Below, piece by piece: positions 16,327 to 23,063 of a stretch of DNA of 64,000 bases (its first letter is position 1; the number at the start of each line of letters is the position of its first letter). The notes below the pieces were generated by a model that did no database searches, had not been told where the DNA came from, and saw only the letters and a list, made by a program, of their open reading frames with translations. Where the stretch lies: contig NZ_JADBEG010000001.1 in NCBI RefSeq assembly GCF_014873755.1, positions 188,501 through 252,500 of the forward strand, given 5' to 3'. The position numbers were made by a program, and so were the translations under genes. Origin of the DNA: Amycolatopsis lexingtonensis. GTDB taxonomy: Bacteria; Actinomycetota; Actinomycetes; Mycobacteriales; Pseudonocardiaceae.

Positions 16327-17058
16327 GTGCTCGTGACACTGGCGCGGCGGCCGGACCTCGCCGAGGCCGTCTACGCCATCCCGTACCCGCCGGGCTCGCC
16401 GTCGTTCATGGCGGGCAGCCTCGCGAGCCTGCTGGTGCGCGGCCGGCGGGTGGCGCGCCGCTGGCCGCACCTCGTCGTGGCGCTGCTGGACGGCGACCGG
16501 CCGATCGCGCGCGGCGTCATGGTGCCGTTCCGCGGCCGCGGCCCGCTGCCCGCCCGCGGCTGGGACGAGGTCGCGGTGTGGGCCGCGGAGGACGCGCTCG
16601 ACGACGTCGTGCCGGACACCGCGTGCGCGCTGGAGATCGCCGTCCACCCGGAGCACCAGGGCCGCGGCCACGCCGGCACGGTGCTCGTCGCGATGCGTGA
16701 AGCCGTCGCGGCGGCCGGACTGGGGTCGCTGGTGATCCCGGTCCGGCCGCCGGACAAGGCGGCGGTGCCGTCCAAGCCGATGCGCGAGTACGCGGCCGAG
16801 ACCCGTGCGGACGGCCTGCCCGCCGACCGCTGGCTGCGCACCCACGTCCGGGCCGGCGGCCGTATCGAGGGCGTCGCGCCCTGTTCGGCGACGGTCCAGG
16901 CGCCGCTCGAGGACTGGCGGCGCTGGACCGGGCTGCCGTTCGACCGAGACGGCGTCGTGCCGGTCTCGGGCGCGCTCGCCCCGGTGTTCGTCTCAGTGGC
17001 CCAGGACATCGCGGTCTACGTCGAGCCGAACGTCTGGGTGTCGCACCCGGTCGGTTAG
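16327..17058 (+). CDS. GNAT-fold acetyltransferase-like protein
   Basis: A 243-residue protein with a GNAT acetyl-CoA-binding motif: ALEIAVHPEHQGRGHAGTVLV contains the Q/RxxGxG/A signature. Length is greater than a minimal GNAT, and the C-terminal third (DWRRWTGLPFDRDGVVPV, then AQDIAVYVEPNVWV) resembles an extra cupin-like or beta-rich segment found in some actinobacterial homologues. The acceptor substrate is unknown. It is coupled to the AsnC gene; its stop overlaps the convergent secreted-protein gene by four bases. Confidence 0.72.
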   Translation: MLVTLARRPDLAEAVYAIPYPPGSPSFMAGSLASLLVRGRRVARRWPHLVVALLDGDRPIARGVMVPFRGRGPLPARGWDEVAVWAAEDALDDVVPDTACALEIAVHPEHQGRGHAGTVLVAMREAVAAAGLGSLVIPVRPPDKAAVPSKPMREYAAETRADGLPADRWLRTHVRAGGRIEGVAPCSATVQAPLEDWRRWTGLPFDRDGVVPVSGALAPVFVSVAQDIAVYVEPNVWVSHPVG

Positions 17059-18044
17059 CCCCGCAGCAGCACGCCGGACGTGCGCTCCCGCTCGAAGAAG
17101 AACTCCGGCCACTCCAGCCCGTCCGGCGGCGCCTGGATCGCGGCCGCCCGCCGCCGCAGTTCGTTCAGGTAGCCCGTGTCCAGGATCGCCCGCGCCGACA
17201 GCGGTTCACGCAGCAAGGTGTCCGCCGGTCCTTCGTACAGATACGCGTCCACGCCCGGATATCCCCGGGTGCCCGGCGGGTAGTCCCGGTTCACCGGGAA
17301 GTACGTCGTCTCGAGCCCGCCCAGCCAGGAACCCCGCAGCGGCACCAGCGCGGGCCACGATCCCAGCCGCTGTTCGAGCCGGGCGTTGTCCGCGGTGAAC
17401 CCGCGGTGATCCGCGACGACGTACGCCGCGCCGGGGTGCGCGCGCTCCAGCCGGGCGACCGCGCCGCTGCCGCCGTCGTGCGTCAGGTGCCCGAGGCCGA
17501 ACAGCATCAGGGCCTTCCGGTTCTTCTGCAGCACCTGCGTTTCCACCACCGAAGCGATCGTCGCGTCGCGGTCGAGGAACGGCTCCAGGTCCGCGGGAGC
17601 CTGGACGCGGCTCCAGTCCACCGGCGGGTCGCACGCCAGCACGCGGATCTTCCGCGCGGCGGGCAGCGTCGTGTTGACCTGCCGCACCAGCGCGAAAAGC
17701 TGCTCGTAGAACGTCGAGAACCCACAGCTCGGCTGGGTCGTGTCGCGCCAGACCCGGCTCACGTCGGGGATGTCGCCGCCCGCGATGTAGTCGTCCAGCA
17801 ACGGCTGCAGCCGCGAGTTGCCGCATTCCACGGCGATGTCGTTCACGCGGCCGGGGAAGCGCGGGTCGCGGACGAGGTCGAACAGAAACGTCCCGACGTC
17901 CGGGCTGGACTTCGCGACGATCGCGTGGTCGTCGAACGCGGCGAGGAAGGCGCCCGCGGCGTCGGCGGGCGGCCGGGACTGGCCCGCGTCCGCCGGCGCG
18001 GCGAACAGGGTGACGGCCGCCAGGACGGCCAGGAAGAGTCGCAT
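17055..18044 (-). CDS. Secreted protein of unknown function
   Basis: A 329-residue exported protein with signal peptide MRLFLAVLAAVTLFAAPADA. The mature part has a possible EreA/ChaN-like architecture: an early FDDHAIVAKSSPDVGTF block, an acidic segment NDIAVECGNSRLQPLLDDYI, then LMLFGLGHLTHDGGSG near the middle. These echoes are weak and I do not assign an enzyme activity. I chose ATG (MRLFL) over a TTG three bases upstream because GGAGCC is well spaced. A 20-bp operator identical in design to that of the GntR-ABC operon lies 27 bp upstream, so it is probably part of the same regulon. Confidence 0.65.
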   Translation of the reverse strand: MRLFLAVLAAVTLFAAPADAGQSRPPADAAGAFLAAFDDHAIVAKSSPDVGTFLFDLVRDPRFPGRVNDIAVECGNSRLQPLLDDYIAGGDIPDVSRVWRDTTQPSCGFSTFYEQLFALVRQVNTTLPAARKIRVLACDPPVDWSRVQAPADLEPFLDRDATIASVVETQVLQKNRKALMLFGLGHLTHDGGSGAVARLERAHPGAAYVVADHRGFTADNARLEQRLGSWPALVPLRGSWLGGLETTYFPVNRDYPPGTRGYPGVDAYLYEGPADTLLREPLSARAILDTGYLNELRRRAAAIQAPPDGLEWPEFFFERERTSGVLLRG

Positions 18045-18070
18045 CAAGGCTCCATGACTAGTTCCCCCAC

Positions 18071-18090
18071 TGTCCTACGACTGTAGGACA
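18071..18090. promoter_or_regulatory. GntR-type operator, copy 1
   Basis: TGTCCTACGACTGTAGGACA is a perfect 8-bp inverted repeat with a 4-base spacer, immediately upstream of the secreted-protein gene. It matches the site at 20611-20630 upstream of the GntR gene in 15 of 16 arm positions. A TTGACA box on the minus strand (18123-18128) lies upstream of it. Confidence 0.75.
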
Positions 18091-18135
18091 ACTCGGCCAG
18101 CATTCAGTCAGGGCCGGGCCGTTGTCAAGGCCGGG

Positions 18136-19755
18136 TCAGTGCCGGAACGCCTCCGCGAGCCACCACGAACCGCCGTCGTCGGCGATCTTCGCGTCGATCA
18201 CCAGCGGCGCGGTCCGCGGTCCGGCCAGCCAGTCACGCACCGCGGACAGGTCCCCGGCCGACCGGACCGTGACCCCCGTGCAGCCGAAGCCGCGACCGAT
18301 GGCGGCGAGGTCGGAGTCGGGGAAGCGGACCGTCGTCATGTCGGCGTCGCCGAAGTGGTGGATCTCCGCGCCGTAGGCCGCGTCGTGGTAGACGACGACC
18401 ACCAGCGGCAGCCCCAGCCGGACCGCCGTGTCCAGTTCGGACAGTGCCATGTGGAACCCGCCGTCACCGGTGCCCAAAACCGGCAGCCGGTCCGGGCGGG
18501 CGAGCGCCGCGCCGATCGCGGTGCCCAGGCCCAGCCCGATGCTCTGGAACGCCTGTGTGAAGCAGAATCCCTGCTCGTCGGGCACCGAGAGGTAGGCGCT
18601 CGGGTAGCCCATGAAGTTGCCCGAGTCGATCGAGACGATCCGCTCCGCCGGCAGCAGCTCGTCGAGGAGCTTGCTCAGCGTCCGGGGGTCGATGCGCCCG
18701 TCGCCGGACAGGTCCTCGTGCTCGACGTCGTTCCAGCGCCCGGCCGCGATCCGAGCGGCGACCTCTTCGGTGCGATAGCCCTGGCGCTCCTTCGCCGCGG
18801 CCAGCACCTCCACCGCGGTGGCCGCGACGTCACCGACGACGCCGAGGTCGACCGGCCGGTGCGCGCCGAGGGCCGCCTGCTCGACGTCGACCTGGACGAG
18901 CTTCGCGTGCGGGCTGAGCAGCTTGCCGTGCCGGGTCGTCCACATGTTCAGCGCGCAGCCCCAGCCGACGACGAGGTCGGCGCCCAGGATCAGCTCGGCG
19001 GTGGTCGGCGACGCGAACCCGCCCGAGATGCCCAGCGCGAACTCGTCACCGTGGAAGAGCCCGTGCGCGACGGCGGACGTCGCCAGCAGCGCGCCGCACC
19101 GCGAAGCCAGTTCCCGCAACGGTTCCCGGCTGCCGCGGGCGCCGCGGCCGGCGATGAAGACCGGCCGTTCGGCGGCCGCGAGGAGGTCCGCGAACGCGGC
19201 CACCGAAGCGGCGTCCGGCCGCACCGCCGCGGGCCCCGGGATTTCCGGCAACGACGGCGAAGGAGGCGCGGGCTCGGCCTGGACGTCGAGCGGGAGGTTC
19301 AGCACGACCGTCCGGCGCTGCTGCCGCGCGGTCCGGAACGCCCGCACGGTGTCGGCGACCGCGCTCGCGGCCGAGTGCACGCGCTCCGGCACCGCGCCGA
19401 CCGCCGCGGCCAGGCCGTCCTGATCCACGCGGAAGTTCGACAGCACCGACGCCCCCGCGGAGTCGGCGGTCAGCACGAGCATCGGCGTCCGGCTCTTGGC
19501 GGCTTCGGTGATCCCGGTGACGGCGTTGGTCAGCCCGCAGCCCTGGTGCAGCGACAGCACCGAGACCTTCCCGCTCATCCGCGCGTAGGCGTCGGCCATG
19601 CTCGCCGCACCACCCTCGTGGCGGGCGGCGACGAACCGGACGCCGCCCGCGCGCAGCGCGTTGGTCACCTCGAAGTTGCCGCTGCCCACCACGCCGAACG
19701 CGGTGCCGGCGCCGAGTTCCGCGAGGGTCCGGCCGACGAGTTCGGCGACGTTCAC
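18136..19755 (-). CDS. Thiamine-pyrophosphate-dependent enzyme (acetolactate synthase-like)
   Basis: A 539-residue TPP enzyme of the acetolactate synthase/benzoylformate decarboxylase superfamily. The catalytic glutamate is in AARHEGGAASMADAYAR, the central domain contains VFIAGRGARG, and the TPP-binding GDG...N region appears as VLGTGDGGFHMALSELDTAV followed by DAAYGAEIHHF. The reaction cannot be specified: acetolactate synthase activity is unlikely because it is alone and paired with a cyclase. The GTG start overlaps the cyclase stop by four bases, so the two proteins are made together and may act in the same degradative pathway. Confidence 0.85.
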   Translation of the reverse strand: MNVAELVGRTLAELGAGTAFGVVGSGNFEVTNALRAGGVRFVAARHEGGAASMADAYARMSGKVSVLSLHQGCGLTNAVTGITEAAKSRTPMLVLTADSAGASVLSNFRVDQDGLAAAVGAVPERVHSAASAVADTVRAFRTARQQRRTVVLNLPLDVQAEPAPPSPSLPEIPGPAAVRPDAASVAAFADLLAAAERPVFIAGRGARGSREPLRELASRCGALLATSAVAHGLFHGDEFALGISGGFASPTTAELILGADLVVGWGCALNMWTTRHGKLLSPHAKLVQVDVEQAALGAHRPVDLGVVGDVAATAVEVLAAAKERQGYRTEEVAARIAAGRWNDVEHEDLSGDGRIDPRTLSKLLDELLPAERIVSIDSGNFMGYPSAYLSVPDEQGFCFTQAFQSIGLGLGTAIGAALARPDRLPVLGTGDGGFHMALSELDTAVRLGLPLVVVVYHDAAYGAEIHHFGDADMTTVRFPDSDLAAIGRGFGCTGVTVRSAGDLSAVRDWLAGPRTAPLVIDAKIADDGGSWWLAEAFRH

Positions 19756-20525
19756 CGCTCCACCAGCGCCAGCACGCGGGCCGGGCTCCCGGAGCCGCCG
19801 ACGATCGGCAGCGGCGAGACCACCAGCAGCGTCCCGGTCGGCGGCAGCGTGGCCAGGTTCTGCAGCTGCGTCAGGCCGTGCTTCCCCGCGCCCAGCAGGA
19901 GTTCGTGGCACGGGAACATCGGCTCGAGCCCGGGCGCCTGTCCCGCGTCGGTCCCGACGGTCTCGACGCCGAGCCCGGTGATCGGCGTTTCCTCGGCGAG
20001 CCACCGCGCGCACTCGGGCGAGACGCCGGGGGAGTGCGACCCGGCCTCGTCGGCGTTGAGGAAGCGGTCCTGGTCGTCGCTGCGGGTGTCCCAGCCGGTG
20101 CGGTAGAGCAGCCAGCCGCCGTCGGGCAGCGGCCCGTGCTCGGCCGTCCACGCGCGGACGTCGTCGATCGAGAGCAGGAAGTCCGGGTCCTGCGCCGCCT
20201 GAGCCGAGAAGTCGAGGACGACCGCGGGCGCGACCAGCGTTTTCAGCGGGACCTGGGAGACGTCGTGACCGTCCTTTCCGGACACCCAGTGCACCGGGAC
20301 GTCGAGGTGCGTGCCGGTGTGCTCGCCGGTGTGGATGTCGTTCCAGTACCAGCGCGGCCCGCGCTCGTCGTAGCGGCTGATCTCTTCGAGGCGGAAGGGG
20401 ATGGTGTTGGCGAACGGCTCCGGCAACTGCAGGATCGGCGTGCTCGAGCTCAGGGGCGCGGTGAGGTCGACGATTTCGACCGCCCCCGAGGTGATCGCCT
20501 TGCTCAGCCCGTCCAACAACGACAT
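19752..20525 (-). CDS. Cyclase / kynurenine formamidase-like metal hydrolase
   Basis: A 257-residue member of the cyclase (KynB-like) superfamily. HTGTHLDVPVHW is the diagnostic HxGTHxDxPxH metal-binding motif. Known members hydrolyse N-formylkynurenine or isatin-type amides. It is the first gene of a two-gene operon with a TPP-dependent enzyme; the pairing suggests degradation of an aromatic or cyclic amide followed by 2-oxo-acid chemistry, but no substrate is evident. ATG start with GGAGG a few bases upstream. Confidence 0.85.
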   Translation of the reverse strand: MSLLDGLSKAITSGAVEIVDLTAPLSSSTPILQLPEPFANTIPFRLEEISRYDERGPRWYWNDIHTGEHTGTHLDVPVHWVSGKDGHDVSQVPLKTLVAPAVVLDFSAQAAQDPDFLLSIDDVRAWTAEHGPLPDGGWLLYRTGWDTRSDDQDRFLNADEAGSHSPGVSPECARWLAEETPITGLGVETVGTDAGQAPGLEPMFPCHELLLGAGKHGLTQLQNLATLPPTGTLLVVSPLPIVGGSGSPARVLALVER

Positions 20526-20610
20526 GCCTGCCTCCCGGTGCCGGTGTGCCTCTCGATCGAGACCCTATGCCCGCGCGGGCCGCCTTGACAGCGCCGCGCT
20601 TCCCGGTGTT

Positions 20611-20630
20611 GTCTTACTGCCGTAGGACAG
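20611..20630. promoter_or_regulatory. GntR-type operator, copy 2 (autoregulatory)
   Basis: TGTCTTACTGCCGTAGGACA is an 8-bp inverted repeat with one arm mismatch, directly abutting the AGGAGG ribosome site of the GntR gene. TTGACA at 20586-20591 is a plausible -35 box, so a repressor bound here would cover the -10 region. Confidence 0.75.
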
Positions 20631-20641
20631 TAGGAGGTCCG

Positions 20642-21031
20642 GTGATCGAGTTCGTCCTGGACGGCCGTTCCCGGGTCGCCACGTACATGCAGCTCGTCGT
20701 GCAGGTGAAGCAGGCACTGCGGGTCGGCCTGCTGCGCCCCGGCGACCAGCTGCCGAAGGTCCGCGACGTGGCGCAGGAGCTGGCGATCAACCCGAACACG
20801 GTGCTCAAGGCCTACCGCGAGCTGGTCCTGGAGGGCCTCGCCGACGGACGGCCGGGGGTGGGCACGTTCGTCACGGGCGACCTGGCCGGGCCGTCCCTGG
20901 GGGCGCAGGCGCACCTGCGGGACGAGCTGGTCGCTTGGCTGGAGCGCGCCGAAGCGGCGGGGATGACGCCGGACGACATCGCGGCGCTGATCGAGACGAC
21001 GATGCGCGGGACAGCGCTGCCGCGCGGGTAG
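20642..21031 (+). CDS. GntR-family (YtrA-type) transcriptional regulator
   Basis: A 129-residue YtrA-subfamily GntR protein: the winged helix PGDQLPKVRDVAQELAINPN and TVLKAYRELVLEGLADGRPG, followed by only a short dimerisation tail (GMTPDDIAALIETTMRG) as expected for this subfamily. YtrA-type regulators usually repress an adjacent ABC transporter operon, which is what follows here. GTG start seven bases after AGGAGG. The matching operator at 18071 suggests it also controls the secreted protein gene 2.5 kb away. Confidence 0.88.
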   Translation: MIEFVLDGRSRVATYMQLVVQVKQALRVGLLRPGDQLPKVRDVAQELAINPNTVLKAYRELVLEGLADGRPGVGTFVTGDLAGPSLGAQAHLRDELVAWLERAEAAGMTPDDIAALIETTMRGTALPRG

Positions 21032-21036
21032 CAAGC

Positions 21037-21119
21037 GCCCCAATGTGGCGTTGGTTGCGTCCAGCGCACCCAATGTGGCGTTCGGTGCGTCAGACGCACC
21101 GAACGCCACATTGGGGCGC
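21037..21119. repeat. Palindromic element, family A, with duplicated arm
   Basis: A perfect 20-bp inverted repeat (21071-21090 with 21094-21113, loop CAG) containing CAATGTGGCGTTCGGTGCGT. A second copy of the left arm lies just upstream (about 21037-21060, CAATGTGGCGTTGGTTGCGT), so the unit looks internally duplicated. Same family as 3398-3450. It sits between the GntR gene and the ABC ATPase gene and could attenuate transcription into the transporter. Confidence 0.8.
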
Positions 21120-21167
21120 ATAGCTGGCCGTCGACGACACTGGGACGCGCGACACTAGGGGAGCCGG

Positions 21168-22022
21168 ATGGAACTTGCGATCGAGACCCGCGCACTGGGC
21201 AAGCGGTACCGGCGCACCTGGGCCCTCCGGGACTGCGACCTGACCGTCCCCGCCGGGCGGATCGTCGCCCTCGTCGGGCCGAACGGCGCGGGTAAGACCA
21301 CCCTCCTCCACCTGGCCGCCGGGCTGCTGCGGCCGGATTCGGGCGACGTCCGCGTGTTCGGCCACCCACCCGCCGCCGCGCTGCCCGACATCGGGTTCGT
21401 CGCCCAGGACACCCCGCTCTACCGGGACTTCACCGCCGCCGAGCTGATCACCATGGGCGGCAAGCTGAACCGCCGCTGGGACGCCGCCGCGGCGTGGGAA
21501 CGGCTCGCCAGTGTGCCGCCGGACCGGCCCGCGGGCAAGCTCTCGGGCGGGCAGCGCGCGCAGGTCGCGCTGGCGCTCGCGCTGGCCAAGCGGCCACGGC
21601 TGCTCCTGCTCGACGAGCCCATCGCGAGCCTGGATCCGCTGGCCCGCCGCGAGTTCCTCCGGACGCTCATGGGCGCGGTGGCCGAGGACGGGACCACCGT
21701 GCTGCTCTCGTCGCACCTGCTGACCGACCTCGAACGCACCTGCGATCACCTGATCGTGCTGCAGGACGCCCGCGTCCGGCTGGCCGGGCCGGTCGACGAA
21801 CTGCTCGACGCGCACCGCACGGTCGTCGGCCCGCGGGCCGGCAGCGACGAGATCGCGGGCGTCGCGCAGATCATCCGCGCCCACCACTCCGCCCGCCAGG
21901 CGACGCTGCTGGTGCGCCGCGCGGGGCCGATCGATCCACTGTGGACAGAGCACGAAGTGGGCCTGGAAGACCTGGTGCTCGGGCACCTCGGCGCGGCGGA
22001 GGTGCCCGCGTGTTCTGGCTGA
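21168..22022 (+). CDS. ABC transporter ATP-binding protein
   Basis: A 284-residue ABC ATPase. Walker A is GPNGAGKTT, the signature is LSGGQ, Walker B is LLLLDEP, and the H-loop is LLSSHLL. The C-terminal tail after residue 220 is typical of exporters of the CcmA/YtrB class. It lies in an operon with a YtrA-type regulator and a membrane subunit, the usual arrangement for export of cell-envelope-active compounds in Gram-positive bacteria. The permease start overlaps its end by 13 bp. Confidence 0.92.
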   Translation: MELAIETRALGKRYRRTWALRDCDLTVPAGRIVALVGPNGAGKTTLLHLAAGLLRPDSGDVRVFGHPPAAALPDIGFVAQDTPLYRDFTAAELITMGGKLNRRWDAAAAWERLASVPPDRPAGKLSGGQRAQVALALALAKRPRLLLLDEPIASLDPLARREFLRTLMGAVAEDGTTVLLSSHLLTDLERTCDHLIVLQDARVRLAGPVDELLDAHRTVVGPRAGSDEIAGVAQIIRAHHSARQATLLVRRAGPIDPLWTEHEVGLEDLVLGHLGAAEVPACSG

Positions 22023-22969
22023 CCTGGCGCCGCCACCGCAGGCCCGCGCTGTTCACGCTCGCCGTGCTCGGCCTGCTCGCCGCGGTCGTGGTGCCGACGG
22101 GACTGGCGATGCGCGCGAAGTTCGACGGCTACGGCCTCGGGTCGTGCCGCGCGGCGCTCGGCACCGCGTCGATGATCACGCAGACCGAAGCGGTGGCGCA
22201 GTGCGAGAGCCTGAGTCACCAGTTCCAGCGGGAGTTCGGGAACCTGCAGTTCGTCGCCGTCCTGTTCGTGGTCCTGCCGGCGCTGATCGGCGTGTTCTTC
22301 GGCGCACCATTGGTGGCCCGCGAGGTCGAGCAGGGCACGCACCGCCTGGTGTGGACCCAGGGCGTGAGCCGGCTGCGGTGGGCGCTCACGACGTTCGGCC
22401 TGACCGGCGCGATCACGGCGGTATTGGCGGCCGGGTACGCGCTGGGCGTGTCGTGGTGGTTCGAGCCGCTGGTCACCGCGAGCACCGGACGGCTCGCGTT
22501 CCTCGCGTTCGACGTCCAGGGGATCGTGCCGGTCGCGTACACGCTCTTCGCGCTCGCGCTCGGGATCTTCGCGGGGACGTACTGGCGGCGCGTGGTGCCG
22601 GCGATGGCGCTCGCGCTGGCCGGGTACGCGGTGGTCCGCGTCGCGGTCGAGGTCCTCGCGCGGCCGCGCTACCTGCCGGCGCAGGTGCGGACGTTCTCGC
22701 CGGCAGGCACGCAGACGCCGAACCCGGCGTCGGGCGACTGGATCCTGGCCCAGAGCGTCCGCGACGAGGTGGGGCGGGTCGTGCTCCCGAAGGCCCAGCT
22801 CGGCCCGTGCCCGGCCGGGCAGTGCGCCGCACCGGACACGGCCAACTGGCTGGAATTCCAGCCGGGGGACCGGTTCTGGGCGTTCCAGGGCATCGAAGCC
22901 GGCATCTTCGCGGTGCTGACGGCGGCGCTGGTCTACTTCGCGATCCGCCGCGTCCGCACCATCGCCTGA
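22010..22969 (+). CDS. ABC transporter permease
   Basis: A 319-residue ABC-2-like membrane subunit with about six hydrophobic helices (ALFTLAVLGLLAAVVVPTGL, VAVLFVVLPALIGVFFGAPL, TLFALALGIFAGTYW and others). A long extracytoplasmic segment separates the first two helices and another precedes the last. AREVEQGTHRLVWTQGVSRLRW is the cytoplasmic coupling-type segment found in actinobacterial relatives. The GTG start overlaps the ATPase gene. Substrate unknown. Confidence 0.88.
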   Translation: MFWLTWRRHRRPALFTLAVLGLLAAVVVPTGLAMRAKFDGYGLGSCRAALGTASMITQTEAVAQCESLSHQFQREFGNLQFVAVLFVVLPALIGVFFGAPLVAREVEQGTHRLVWTQGVSRLRWALTTFGLTGAITAVLAAGYALGVSWWFEPLVTASTGRLAFLAFDVQGIVPVAYTLFALALGIFAGTYWRRVVPAMALALAGYAVVRVAVEVLARPRYLPAQVRTFSPAGTQTPNPASGDWILAQSVRDEVGRVVLPKAQLGPCPAGQCAAPDTANWLEFQPGDRFWAFQGIEAGIFAVLTAALVYFAIRRVRTIA

Positions 22970-22996
22970 TCCGCCGGCACCGACGAACGGCGGATT

Positions 22997-23042
22997 TACA
23001 ACGTTGTATCAACGGGGTAAGAACTACTTTTACAACGTTGTA
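22997..23042. promoter_or_regulatory. Paired 12-bp palindromic operators before GH127 gene
   Basis: TACAACGTTGTA occurs twice as a perfect 12-bp palindrome (22997-23008 and 23031-23042), 34 bp centre to centre. The central CG and symmetry are characteristic of LacI-family operators of sugar-utilisation genes. The second copy is 21 bp before the GTG start. No LacI gene is nearby. Confidence 0.75.
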
Positions 23043-23063
23043 ACGACGAGCGGAGGCCGTCCC

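Noticed and set aside
12590..16336. Very long plus-strand frame (over 1200 codons) opposite the indolepyruvate oxidoreductase
   Set aside because: It is the antisense of a clearly conserved gene; its translation is Arg/Gly/Asp-rich without motifs, as expected from high-GC mirror frames.
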